Assembly (NCBI GenBank): GCA_006384855.1
Contig: VCJN01001881.1
Location: 1 to 64,000 of the forward strand
Source: Tetraselmis striata
Taxonomy: Eukaryota; Chlorophyta; Chlorodendrophyceae; Chlorodendrales; Chlorodendraceae
DNA length: 64,000 nt
Reading direction: 5' to 3'
A program made the position numbers and the translations under genes. Under the pieces are notes generated by a model, which was not told where the DNA came from, searched no databases, and was given only the letters and a program-made list of their open reading frames with translations. Below are positions 44,354 through 56,400 of this stretch, piece by piece; position 1 is the stretch's first letter, and the number at the start of each line of letters is the position of its first letter.

Positions 44354-46132
44354 CTATTTCATCTTAGGGCAGTCTTTCAGAAGGTGAGCCTCACCACATT
44401 TAAAGCATGTTTTGGCAGCCATGTGCTTAGCATACGTCTCTGGCTCATGCAGTTTGACATGGTTAAGATAATCTATAATCTTCCTGTCAGGTGCCATAGA
44501 GGTCTTACTCTTCACCTTCTTGTCGCCAGACTTCTGTCGTTTGGCATTGGTGTTGCGGCGTCCATTACTTGCGCCTGGGGAAGCATCATCTCCATGATTG
44601 CGCTTATTCATGTTGATGACCTTGGGTCTCCTCTTGGAGTCCTGTCCACCATTGCCATTACCAGCCACCATTGCCATTACCATTGCCCATTTACTATTGG
44701 CTTAGCCGCATTACCCAGTGGCTTGTTACTACCAAACATTGCCGTTGCATATTGTTGCAGCTCATTGTTTGACGGTCAATGCATGTCCTGCACGCTTCTG
44801 TTCAGTCACAAACTTATGAACCATCTCCATTAGTTGAGTATGACTTAGTGTAGATGCAAACCTCAGGACTAGGAACTCATTAGGGAAGGTTAGCCTTGTC
44901 CTTGCCAGGATGTCATTGAAGGCCTGCACAAATTCTCGATAATCCATTGGAGAGTCATGAGGGCCAGCCGACACCTGTTTAATGCCGTCAAACTCAATGC
45001 ATGCATCATGAACTATATCATGCATCAATGATGATTCTCTAACTGCCTTGACAAACTCTACAACGTTAGTCGGGCGAAGCGAAGACGACTTTAAGTCGAA
45101 TCCCTGCCACCAACGTTGAAAGTTTCCACTCAAAGTTTGCACTGCATATGCAAGTCCGGCAGTAGTCGTCGACTTCAGTCCCACGGTACCAAGCTGCTCC
45201 GGCAATCCAGTAAGCCATACGTCTCAGCTTAAGAACATCTTCACCATTCTGCTTAGGCTGAGCTCGAGCTGATTTTCGCTGAGACTCCGTCAGTTGAGCA
45301 TCAGGAGTCTCGTACCATGGTACATCAGTAATTATTATCTTGCTCATGTCAGTCGCCATTGGATCTACGACTAGATAACGATTCACGGCATCCCATATAG
45401 GTGATTCACCAGTATCATACCTAAATGCAAACTGCTGAGGGAGCTCTGGGTACGAACGAACGATTCATCCAGAAGCCATTTAGTACAGACTTATAAATGG
45501 TCGCCCAGGAATCACTCACAGCAGTATGAATCATGAATGGAGGGTACCACACAGTAGTCGGAACAGGCTTGCCACGACTGTTTACGGCAATGCTGACCGA
45601 GTACGAATCATCAAACTCTGGGTTCAGGGTGATACTCTCAGGGAAAGGTACGCTCGACGCCAATCAGAGCATTATCGTCGTCATCATCTAATTCCTCACC
45701 AGCAGCAGCTACTGGTGCAACTAAATGCGACATGACTAGAGCGTGCGATCTTTTTGGCGTGCGCATTTCACTGGCTATCTGCTTGGATGATAGCTTAGAT
45801 GCATGTAAAAAACATTTCATGCCATCTATGATGAGAACGTCAAACAGTTCTAAGTCGTCCTCATAGACAAGCATACCAGTTTCCTCGCGGCGTTTCCGCA
45901 CAGCCGTGCCGCGCACAATAATGTCAGATGCTGTCGACTTTCCGACTGGTATGAAAAGAGTCGATCTAGCATTTGGCTCAGTCGTTAAGATCACTTGACG
46001 TTCGACATAGTGACCTTTACCACAAGTGACCACTACGGCAGCACAAACCTTAGTAGTCGACAGGTCGACTGAACTTTCCTCGTTGAGCAGTTGCTCTCGG
46101 CTTTTGCCCGCAGAATTCATCGACTCAGACAT
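44354..46132 (-). pseudogene. Gag region of the gypsy element
   Basis: ORFs 46132-45638, 45663-45421, 45386-45066, 45205-44762 and 44683-44354 form one Gag broken by frameshifts. The capsid-like part has FQRWWQGFDL and YREFVQAFNDILARTRLTFP. A zinc knuckle CFKCGEAHLLKDC (C-x2-C-x3-H-x4-C) lies at the end, after a basic stretch. Translation would start at about 46132, some 80 nt downstream of the 5' LTR. Confidence 0.75.
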
Positions 46133-46189
46133 GTCGAACTATTCAGTCGAGGTATCGCAGGTTGAGCAGTGGAAGCTAAATTAAGGAGC

Positions 46190-46211
46190 GCAACAACAGC
46201 TCCGAAACCAG
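46190..46211 (-). promoter_or_regulatory. Putative primer-binding site
   Basis: On the minus strand, one base after the 5' LTR, the sequence reads TGGTTTCGGAGCTGTTG. A TGG start complementary to a tRNA CCA end is expected here. I could not assign the tRNA. Confidence 0.5.
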
Positions 46212-46732
46212 TGCGGCAGTCTCGCCCCTCACACACGCAAAAGGCAACACTGGCGTGAAAGCACAGAGGCAATAGAGAAGAAAGAAACAATGGTTACAAC
46301 GTTGTCACCACCCGCCGCCATTTATGCGCATGGCTAGCTCGCAGCTAGCCACCACCAAGCGGCACGCGCACTGCCAAGCGCGTCACCGTAGAGAGTCGTG
46401 CCTTGAAGTATCGAACAAGAGGTCGTCGAACAGGAGACCTCCGCACAAGTAGTTGACACATCAGTTTATACACAAGTATACAACTGATGTTACAGAGGCA
46501 GGTGCATTATACATATATATGCCCGCTACGGGTACGCACATGCGTGTTATCCCGTAACTACTATTGAACATTGTACCGGTACCAGTAGGACTCATCTCAT
46601 GATTCATCATCCACCAATCCTCGTATTGTGGCGCGTGACACACGCGCGCACACATACGATACAGCAGGTACTCGTACATGAATGATGCTACGATCATACA
46701 GTACCCGTACAGAGTATGCCATTATTGTCACA
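46212..46732 (-). repeat. 5' LTR of the gypsy element (521 bp)
   Basis: The partner of 39057-39573, ending TCACA against the TAGG target duplication. Transcription of the element would start in this LTR and run leftward. Confidence 0.92.
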
Positions 46733-47064
46733 TAGGCCAAGCGGAACCGATGACCGTCGTCGACGGCCTCCACACTGTGGACGACGGCCTCGGGCCGCTG
46801 TCCGAAAGACGGCGTAATCCCGTTGGTGACACACGCCGCAGCCAACAGTTTGCGCAACTCGACGGCCAAGCCGGCAATGAAGGCCCCGTAGCTTACGGCG
46901 TGGTAGTACTCGCCCGCTGCCGGCTGAAGAGGAGGATTATTAAGCATGTACTCGAGCACGCGCGGTCGAGGGCGATGAGGAAAAGCCCCGGGCGTCGCAG
47001 ACTGGTGTCGGGAGGCATCCCGTTCTCAAAACCCGGCAGAGCAGTAGCGAGGGCGGTTTTCTAA
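46733..47064 (-). pseudogene. Left-hand part of an unknown ORF split by the LTR retrotransposon
   Basis: The minus-strand frame carries VLEYMLNNPPLQPAAGEYYH, ELRKLLAAACVTNGITPSFG and VEAVDDGHRFRLA up to the insertion site. It continues at 39056 after removal of the element. The composition is protein-like, with no family recognised. Confidence 0.4.
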
Positions 47065-47570
47065 TCAAGGTAGCGGGGTTTGCTGGAAGGAGCGAAGGTC
47101 GCACAGACATTTTGGTCCATACCACCGGCGCGGGAGTCGTGCCCGCTCCGAAGGGCGTCCTCCTCGCCGCAATGCGCACTTTGCATGGTCCGAAATCGCG
47201 AGTTATAGTTGTGCGGGCACTAGGCCAACACAAAACTAAGAGAGTGGTCCCATCTATCGGGCGATGGTTGTTTTATAAGATTCGCCGGGCACTAGGGTGA
47301 CCGATGTTTTCGCCGAGGGCGGCATGCAAAGTAGTGCCGATACTTCGGCATTTAAGTGCTAAGGCACCGAGGCAGCTTGCCCGGCGAGCGTCCATTGCTT
47401 TATTGTGCCCGCCAAATCAAATTGGAGCAGCGGCGTAGAGGCCGCAGGCAGCCGTTGCCGACACCCGCATACCCTAGGGTTGATGGAGGGAAAGGAAACC
47501 CCAAGAATACACCTCTAAACAAAACTCGCATATCTGTACCCCTATCCCGTACCGGTATCGTAGCGATCAT
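47065..47570. other. Unassigned sequence
   Basis: No supported gene. ORFs are short, on both strands, and without recognisable domains. Confidence 0.4.
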
Positions 47571-47868
47571 CACAAATGCGCATTGCAAACAGAACTAACA
47601 GCAACTATGAAAGGTTGCCAGCAAAAGAGAGACATAAGCCTGAAATCAAGGTCGAGCAGGAGGCCAAGGAGCCAAGAACCAAGTAGGAGCCAAGGGAACC
47701 ACGAAGTCGCTTAGCTGCCAGGAACCAAAGGACCTCCGCCCCGGGGTAGGCTATCAGCCGCGGCGAGGACGCTTGCAGCCAATGACCCGGGTCATAGCAA
47801 CACATGCCGACGAGCGACGCGACGCAGGCGCATGAGCACCATCACGTGCCGCACGCGCGGCCGCGACA
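47571..47868 (-). mobile_element. LINE 3'-end fragment, copy 1
   Basis: This ~300-bp stretch matches 47940-48235 closely (GGTTGCCAGCAAAAGAGAGA, AGGCTATCAGCCGCGGCGAG, CATGCCGACGAGCGACGCGA). It represents a second, shorter copy of the same retroelement terminus. Confidence 0.65.
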
Positions 47869-47939
47869 TCATGGGTCCGGCGATACGGACCATCATCAAT
47901 TCCACCTTTACTATTATATTAATTACATAAGGGCTTTCA

Positions 47940-48570
47940 CAAAAGCGCACTACACACAGAACTAACTTCAACTGTGGAAGGTTGCCAGCAAAAGAGGGAC
48001 ATAAGCCTGAAACCAAGGTCGAGCCGGAGGACAGGGAGCCAAGAACCAAGAAGGAGCCAAGGGAACCACGAAATCACTTAGCAGCCAGGGACCAAAGGGA
48101 CCCCCGCCCCGGGGTAGGCTATCAGCCGCGGCGAGGACGCTTGCAGCCAATGACCCGGGTCATAGCAACACATGCCGACGAGCGACGCGACGCAGGCGCA
48201 GGAGTACCATCACGTGCCGCAAGCGCGGACGCGACCCCGCCAAGAACGTTGTCTGCATGTGCCATGTTGATGAGCACGGAGAAACGGCGGCGCCACGCAG
48301 ACAAGAGCTGGCCGATTTTTTGGCCAGTGTGTGTGTGGCTAGCTTTCGCGAGCTCCACCAAGAAAGCCTCGGCGTGCGGGGCCAGCGAGCCAAACTCGGA
48401 AACGGCGAAAGGAACAAAGCGAAGCATGCCGGCGGCGTTTCGGACACCCTCGTCATACTTCTGGATTTTGTGGCGCTCTGCAGCCCTCAAAGCAGTCGTT
48501 GGATCCGAGCTTGACACGCCGAGGATGGGGGCAATGGTTGTATCCACCTTTACTATTGGTACCGGCACAG
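47940..48570 (-). mobile_element. LINE 3'-end fragment, copy 2, with C-terminal ORF
   Basis: The minus-strand ORF 48568-48122 carries KIQKYDEGVRNAAGMLRFVP and FAVSEFGSLAPHAEAFLVEL, then RRRFSVLINMAHADNV. A K..KY....FvPfa.e.fG pattern of this kind is typical of the C-terminal end of LINE-type polyproteins. The end is shared with copy 1 at 47571-47868. Confidence 0.6.
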
Positions 48571-48659
48571 GCCGTCGCTACTTTTTAATTCAATGCACAA
48601 TAATATGCGGCTTACCCGGTACGGGTACCAATCTCGTACTCGGACTTCGCGATCATTTC

Positions 48660-49105
48660 ATTCGTACAGGTACCGCGTACGATACGAGTCCGTAACTGGT
48701 ACCCATGCGAACCAGACCGTCACGTTGGTACGGATTTCTGTAGTTCCGAACATGACAAAATGTACGGTAGTACTTTCGTAGATTGTCGAGTTATCGGACA
48801 TCCATGCACCGTACAAATACAAACGGGCATCAGCGGATAAATAACAACGTCAAATATCAACGGTCCGATCCCCCGCGGAGAGGAAAAATCTACACGAGTC
48901 GGAGGAATACAATGGGAGTGCAGAACGAATGCATCACGAATACTCCGATGCGAAGGTGCGAAGGATGCGAATTTGAAGGATACTAAGATTAAACAGTTCA
49001 TCACCATTCTTATTTTTCGGTCCCGAGCAAGCCCAGGCTGACAATATACGGAAAATCGCATGCTGGGCCTGCGCGCTTTATCGGGCGCTGCTGGCCACCC
49101 GCCGA
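48660..49105. repeat. Upstream block of ATPase copy 2, inverted relative to copy 1
   Basis: The reverse complement of 26397-26900. It ends about 190 bp before the ATPase start codon. From about 49095 the two upstream regions are collinear (GGCGACGGG..GAGCGC.., CCCCGCCGGCCGGCCT, CTCTTCAAATACAGCGG). Confidence 0.8.
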
Positions 49106-49291
49106 CGGCGACGGGAGAGCGCTGGCGCGCATCCGTGCATCGCCCCGCCGGCCGGCCTAACATCGAGAACTCTTCAAATACAGCGGTCGCAGCGCTGCAG
49201 AAGCCACTTTCGAGTAACTTTGCACACTACGAAGCTGCTGCTACTTAATCACACTCAGCTGCCTGCTCGCGGCCCTGGGTGATTCTTTGCC

Positions 49292-52200
49292 ATGGATCTC
49301 CCCAAGTATCACTTGATGTCCCCTGACGAGGCCTTCTCGGCCGTCGGGGGCACCGACAAGCAGAGCGATCAGTGGATCGCTTCGCAGCGCGAGAAGTACG
49401 GCGCGAACAAGCTGAAGGAGGCCGAGACGCGCTCGCTGCTGTCCGTCATCGTCAGCAACTTCATTAACCCCATTAACGCCATCCTGGGCGCCGTGCTGGT
49501 GCTGGCGTGCATCCTGGAGGAGTGGATCGAGGCCGTGGTGGTGGTGCTCGTAATCTTGCTCAACTCGTGCATCTCCATCGTCCAGGAGTACAGGTCGGAG
49601 CAGAGCATGGACGCCATCCGCCACTTGGGCGGCGCCACCAACGCCAACGTTGTGCGCAACGGCCGCACGCAGTCCATTCCCCTCACCGACGTCGTCGTCG
49701 GTGACATCGTGGAGATGAAGCAGGGTGACGTGGTGCCAGCCGACATCCGCCTCCTCGAGGTGAACCCCCCCCCCCCCCCCCCCCCGCTAACACTCGCGAC
49801 AGAGCTGACACTGCGGGGACTGTTCATATCCATACCATAACATACGGACCGTTATCGCTGGCTTTTCAATGGCCGCCCAGAAGCACTCTCTACATGCGGC
49901 TTGGCGCCGTCGGCCCCGAGCGTCGATCTATCGAGCCTATCTGACTGTCGCCGTGCCTGTCGCGACCTCGCAGCTGAGTCGCCTGGAGGTCGACGAGGCC
50001 GCGCTCACCGGCGAGAGTGTCCCCGTGATAAAGACGCTGCCGGCCATCCCGCACCCCAAGAGCGTGGACGAGGACGTCGCCGTGGGCGACCGCACCAACA
50101 TGTGCTTCCGCCAGACCAGTGTTGCCCAAGGCAGCGGCCGCGGTGAGGGGCCCCGATGCGAGTACACTGCGGTGCTTGTCATCACTGCGGGCTGTTAGGC
50201 CAAGTTATCAAGCGTTCCGAGTCGAATCACGATCGAAACAACTACGTGGCAGTGTGCTGAGCGGAAGGCACCTACTCATTGCTGCATTCGTTGTTGCAGG
50301 CGTGGTTGTGTTTGTCGGCGAGTCCACCGAGATCGGCAAGATCGCCGCCCGTCTGGCGACCGGGGGCACCAGCAAGAAGACTGCCCTGACAGTGACCATG
50401 GAGAAGCTGATGTACTTCCTGGTGTTTGTCGGTCTTGTGTTCGGTACGCTTGCCGACATTGCGTTGTTGCATACTGAGTGTGAATGCCACGCGAACCCAT
50501 GTGTCGATTGATCTGGAGTATTCCGAGCGTGATGGACTGAGCCGCGATGGTGCCGCACCTCCTCCCCTGCAGCCGTCTTCATCTTCTGGGCCTTCAACTG
50601 GGAGATCACCGACCAGGCTCTGCTGTACGCCTCCGCCACCCTGGTCGCCATCCTGCCCGAGGCTGCCATTGTGCTCATCACCGTTACCATGGCCATCTCC
50701 GTCAAGCGCATGGCCGCCTCCAACGCCATCGTGCGCAAGATGACCGCGCTGGAGCAGCTGGGCAAGGTCACGGACATCTGCTCCGACAAGACGGGCACCC
50801 TGACAGAGGGCAAGATGCGCCCCGCGCAGCTGGTGCTGACCCAGCAGGACGGCACCCCCTTCCACGAGCTCACCCCCAACGGCCCCGCCAACAGCCGCAA
50901 GGCCGAGTGGTCCACCCCGCTCACCTCGCTCCAGGGCGACGCCATGTCCTGCCTGGGCGACGCCCTGCGCGCACTCGTCCTGTGCAGCAGTACCAGCATG
51001 GTGCAGGTGGGCGGTGGCGATGACCTGGAGGGCCACGGCTCCCCCACCGAGCTGGCGCTGATGGAGATGGCCTGGAAGGTGAGCTACGGCATCCGTGACC
51101 GCGTGCCCGACTTGAATGCCGCCAAGGCCGGCTGGCAGTCCCGCGGCACCTTTGACTTTGACTCCAAGACCAAGACCATGAGCACAGGCTGGTACCACGC
51201 TGAGCTCGCCACCAGCCTGTGCACCGTGAAGGGCGCCCCCGAGTCCATTCTGCCCCGCTGCGCCGGCAGCCCTGGTGCCAACGGCCGCTTGGTGGCCATC
51301 ATGGACCACCTCGCCTCCCAGGGCCTGCGCGTGCTGGCCGTCGCCCAGCGCACCGACCTCTCCCTAGCGGAGTCCACTGCCGACATTGCCAACTCGGAGC
51401 GTGGCAACATTGAGAAGGACCTGCGCCTGCTAGCCCTGTGCGCCGTGCGTGACCCGCCCAAGCAGTCCTCCATTACTGCCGTGGCGCAGTGCTTCACCGC
51501 CGGCATTGTGGTGCGCATGCTCACCGGTGACCACCCCGCCACTGCGGAGGCCATTGCCAAGGAGATCGGCATCATCCCTGAGGGCCCCGCTGGCAAGGGC
51601 GTGGTGACCACCGGCCCCAAGATGGACGCCATGACCGACGAGGAGCTGGACGAGATGGAGGAGCTGCCCCTCATCGTGGCGCGCTGCTCCCCGGAGAGCA
51701 AGGTCCGCATGGTGGAGGCGCTGCACCGCCGCGGGAAGATCGTGGCAATGACCGGTGATGGCGTGAACGACTCCCCCAGCATCAAGGAGGCGGATATTGG
51801 CATCGCCATGGGCATAACCGGCTCTGACGTCACCAAGGGCGTGGCTGACATTGTGCTGGCGGACGACAACTTTGCCACCATCGTGAGCGCGGTGCGCGAG
51901 GGGCGCCGCATCTTTGCGTCCATCAGCAACTTTGTCATGCACCTGCTGAGCGGCAACATGGCTGAGGCGGTGGTGCTCCTCATCTCGCTGGGCTACATCA
52001 TCGACGACCAGGGCTACCCCATCTTTGTGCTCAGCCCCATTGCCATCCTGTTCATCAACACCGCCACCGGCAGCGGCCCCGCCATTGGTATCGCCCTGGA
52101 CGACTGCGCGCCCGACCTCATGCGCCGCCCGCCGGTGTCCCACTCCATCTTCACCAAGGAGTGCATCATGGACTGCGTGGTGTACGGCTTCCTCATGGGC

Positions 52201-52662
52201 GGCATGTCCCTAGCCGCCTTCTCCATCTTCCTGTGGTTTGGCTCCGACGGCAACCTGGGCGTCAACTGCAACACCAACGAGGGCACCAACTGCGAGACGG
52301 TGCTGGAGGCGCGCGCCTGCTCCTTCCTGGCGCTCAACACCCTGCTGCTGCTGCACGCGTACAACTGCCGCCACCAGCGCCTGCCCTTCTGGAAGTCGCC
52401 TCTCAACAACAAGGTCCTCTTTGGATCCTTCGTCATTGGCACCCTCATCTGCGTGCCGCTGCTGTACGTGCCCTACCTCTCCACCAAGGTCTTCAAGCAC
52501 TATGGCGGCTCATGGGAGTGGGGTATGATCGCCGCCATGAGCGTGGCCTTCATGGCACTGTGCGAGTTCTACAAGCTCCTCAAGCGCTGCTTCATGCCCG
52601 CGCTCACCACCTACACCGACAAGCCCGAGGTGTCCATCAAGGTGGACGGGCTAAGCGCCTGA
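49292..52662 (+). CDS. P-type IID (ENA-like) Na+/K+-transporting ATPase, copy 2, altered C-terminus
   Basis: Exons 49292-49759, 49974-50142, 50300-50443 and 50573-52662 have exactly the same lengths and phases as copy 1 except at the end. They encode ~956 residues with LTGES (~167), DKTGTLT (~332) and MTGDGVNDS (~653) intact. Protein differences from copy 1 are few and conservative (for example DQWIAS for EQWVAA near residue 28, and LVLCSS for LILCSS). Near the 3' end, one base missing at about 52650 relative to copy 1 replaces the last residues: ..VDGLSA here, ..VDGAKRLNAST in copy 1. Otherwise there is no sign of decay. Confidence 0.92.
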
Positions 52663-52833
52663 ACGCCTCCACGTAATGCCTGGCGCGCCTCGTACCCATC
52701 TAACAGCATGTATATCACTAAAGAAACGCGTGATGCCCTCACTACATGGGCACCAGTCTGCCTCGCTGGGTTAATTAATAAAATCACACCCTGTTTCATC
52801 ACCATCGGTATATCAAAATCGCAGTGTATCTCA

Positions 52834-52838
52834 TGTAA
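52834..52838 (+). terminator. Polyadenylation signal TGTAA, ATPase copy 2
   Basis: TGTAA in a conserved TCTCATGTAAATAACATGTC context, about 175 nt after the stop, matching copy 1. Confidence 0.6.
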
Positions 52839-53480
52839 ATAACATGTCAAACAACACAATCATAATGAACGGTTCCAAGCAACTCTTGGCAGGTGGCTGC
52901 TGCCTGCTGCACCGCTGTGCTGAATGATAACTAATTCCATTCCATCCTGCAGCTTGAGTTGCACATGATTTTGCTGCTTGTCATGCTGCGTGCCTGTACC
53001 TTCGAGCTGCAAGTGGCAGTGTTAGCGACCTAGCTGGTAGTGAGGGGCAGCAACGCACTCCAATGTTGTTCCATCGGTCGTAGTATTTGTATTGATACAG
53101 CACTGGTAGTACTGCTCAGGAGCTGTACATGGCATGCAGTTTACCATCATAATAAGTTGCTGCACTCGCAGTTGTCCAAGGCATCTGCGGGTGCGCACAG
53201 TTCGACGTCGTTGTGGAGCCACCCTTGCCAACACTATGGTTGCGCAAAAGTATCCTATATTTGTACAGTCACAACATCCCCAAGCCCGCATCTCCGTGAT
53301 TTCCGCCCCGGTCTCCTGTTTCCTCTTCTCTGCCCCCCCCCCCCCCCCCCCCCCCTGCTCCCCTTTCCCCTCTCTCTACTTATGTGAGGAAAGTGTGTAT
53401 CTTGCTTCAGGCAAATTCGCATTATTAGTGCGTCAGATGGCACAGTCACCCGGTGGCGGGCGCATCGGGAGTGGTGAAGT
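52839..53480. other. Intergenic DNA between converging genes
   Basis: No gene seen. It contains a poly-C run at about 53333-53355. It separates the 3' ends of ATPase copy 2 (plus) and the WDR60 gene (minus). Confidence 0.6.
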
Positions 53481-53482
53481 GG

Positions 53483-53487
53483 TTACA
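53483..53487 (-). terminator. Possible TGTAA polyadenylation signal of the WDR60 gene
   Basis: TGTAA on the minus strand only 7 nt after the TAG stop (53497-53495). That is unusually close, so another signal further left may be the one used. Confidence 0.3.
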
Positions 53488-53494
53488 GGTGCGC

Positions 53495-56400
53495 CTACAC
53501 CACGCCCAGCAGCGCCGACACAGCGATGCGCTCCTGGTCCACCGGCGCCGCCCAGGGGCTGCCGAAGAGGTGCACGTCCACGTGGCCGTCGGCAAAGCCG
53601 AGCGCGAAGGAGTGTTGCAGCCCGGCGGCGCCGCCTGCTTGGGCGCCTGGCGATGGAAGAAGGGCAAGGGGGTCAGAAGGGCATAGCCTAAAACTCAAAA
53701 GCATGTGTATCGCTGTAACCAAGCAGTAAGAACCCGCTCGGGCAGCTTCCATTTCACACAAAGACGTCGTACGAGTGATACAACTGACAGCAATTCCTGC
53801 ATACATCCGAAAAACTATACTTTACTATTTTGTGGCACCCGCCGCCAGGCAGCGGCCCACTAGGAGCGGAGGATCCTGGGTGCGGCAGGCCCGGCGGTAC
53901 CACCCCCACCTCCACGTGGTGGGCGCTGGCAACCCCTAAGACCCGTGCGCGGTTGGGTGCGACAGGGGGCTGAGAGGGGTGGCCGGTTGCCGCTGATCCT
54001 CGGATCGTGCGACAACCGGGGAGCCTTCGGGGGGCTTTCCAAATAATACTCGTAGTCCCGGTACCGCCTGCTGGCGCCGCCGGGCAGCAGCCGTGTACGG
54101 GGGGATGCTAACAATAACTCCCGCACGACCTCGGCATTGCGTCGGCCCCTCCGGGATCCGCCTACGGGTGGGGAGGGGGCGTGTACGATTCGGACGGGGG
54201 CAGCCTACTCGCGAGGGCTGTTCGAAATAAAATCGCATTTTCGTACTTCGGTGCGACCCGCCCAGTTGTCGCTACGGGATGGCGTTACAATACTCGGCAC
54301 AGTCTTGCACGGTGGCGGCTCCAAGGAATCCACGGGGGTCAAGAAGCCACCCGCGGGCGACAACCTTGGGCAGGAGCGCCGGCAAACGACAGCAGCGCGC
54401 AGGGCGAAACGGTCCGGTATGCTGCCGGAGATCGGAGAGCATACGGCCAGCGGTTGAAGGGGGTGTCGACATATCAAGCTCGATAAATATGCCGATCGGA
54501 CTTGGATGTCATCGGCCGATATTGTAGAGCTTCTATACCGGTCTGAATCGGGCCGAGGAACACACCACAGGACTGTACGAGGTACTGTCCCAACACCCCT
54601 CCTGGTTCCGAGGAGAAGGAGGACCGGTGGAGATCCAAGGACCTGAGCCATAGAAGCCGGAATCATCCGCACTTGAGCCTTGGTGTAGTAGGGGAATTGA
54701 TGATCGCGTCACCGGATCGGACTTAAACCGGATGTAGCGGAACCCATGAAATCTTCAAATGCTTCAAGCGGGAGTCGAACATGCCATACATGCCCGCCAC
54801 CTTAGCTCCGAAACCATGTCGACATATGAAGCTCGAAAAAGATGCCGATCGGACTTGGACTCGGACTCGGTCATGGACTCGGTCATCGGCCGACAGTGTA
54901 GAGCTTGTATACCGGTCTTAACCGGGCCACACAACAGGACTGTACGAGGTACTGTCCCAACAGGGGGTATTTCTCCCGCCTCCAACCCTGAACCCCCGAG
55001 GCGTCCAAGGACACCGCTGGGAGCAGCTCAAGGCGAGGGCTTGCCTTGACAACGATCGGGTCAGGCGGCCTAGCTGCTTGGCCGTGGCCGGTGGAGCGCA
55101 GCGCTGGAGTAGGTTGCGACATTCGCGGGCATAACAATGGCGGGAAATGACGCATTTCTACGGACGAGCGTTGTGAACACCGGGTGGCCTGCACATGATG
55201 GCGTCCCTGTACGCGTGTGATCACCCCCGTATAAAATACTACCCGTGTATGAGTACCATATGCATGATTCGCACCGCTGTACACTTGTACTGCAACATAG
55301 CTACGTTGGCCTACAGAGGCCCCGCCCTACACGGGTTGGAACCCTATGCAGGTTGGTCAGGGGCGGGCCCTTCCCTGATGCTGGGTAAATACAACTTGCC
55401 AATAAGAGAAAGAGCTTAATTGAGTTGAAACCAATGTCAATTTCGATATACTATACTATGCACAACACGAGCCAAGGGGTCGACACCGCATCGGAGCTTG
55501 AGCAGGTCCGGGGAGGAAGAGTATAGGGGGCGCACCTGCGCCCGGCGACAGCCAGCCGTCCTCGGCTCCCCGGTCCGCGCTGTCGTCTCGGACGCCGTGG
55601 GACACCTGGCGGAGTGGGGTGGAGTTGGGGGGTAAAGTTCACAGGGTTCACGTGGCTTAATATACCGGTGTGTGTTGCCTGGACAACGGACCGCTGTCTC
55701 CCGGATGGGGGAGATATATATACGTGGGGGGAAGTGGTGGCGGTGCTCAACATGATAATTCGCCACGTATGTTTAAATAGGGTTTGGAGGCCAGCATTTG
55801 AGTTGACAAGGTTACACACACGAAACCTGGATCGATTCCAGCTCTTGTAAACCGCCCAAACCTTAACCCCCAAACATTAAAACCTAATCCGAACCCCTTA
55901 CCCTAGTAATTTTTCCACATGGGGCGAGCATGTCTGCACATGGGGTATGTTCATTAAAACACGGGTCGCAATTAATAGTGTGCCCGTGCACCCATAAAAG
56001 CCCTTATCATATGCCTCTTGGCCTTCAGAGGACTACATCCTTCGTATAATGCCACCTAACTGGGGCAGTAGACCCTATGCGCGTTCATGTCCGCCGGGCC
56101 GTAAGACAGCTGGCCTGTGTAGTTGGAAGACTGGCAGGAAAAAAGTTTTAGGAAATTTTAGATTTAGAATTTATATGCCTAAATTCGGGGTTGCGTGAAT
56201 ACAACCCACGTCAACATTTGCTATGGTTCTGCTATACCTTTGTCTGCAATTGACCTCTGACATGAAGGGCAGGTTCGCATTACCACCTCGGTGCCTGAAA
56301 TCGATATGGGGGATAATATTGGTGTTTTTGAGAGGGGGGGTCTCTGTTGCGCCAAACTCGCTCGCAGTATTCACATCACATCCACCGGTCCAAGCTCGTG

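Larger units (their letters stand above)
39057..46732 (-). mobile_element. Ty3/gypsy LTR retrotransposon, complete in structure but decayed, 7676 bp
   Basis: Two ~517-521-bp LTRs (39057-39573 and 46212-46732) begin TG and end CA. They flank gag, protease, RT, RNase H and integrase regions, in that order on the minus strand, which is the Ty3/gypsy order (integrase last). A 4-bp duplication TAGG lies at 39053-39056 and 46733-46736. A poly-purine tract and a TGG-initiated primer-binding-like sequence are in the expected places. Several frameshifts in gag and pol show it is no longer autonomous. The LTRs differ at about a dozen or more sites, so the insertion is not very recent. Confidence 0.92.

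Noticed and set aside
55855-55915. Telomere-like CCCTAA/AAACCC stretches
   Set aside because: Only isolated, irregular occurrences (also near 57185 and 59990), not a tandem telomeric array.
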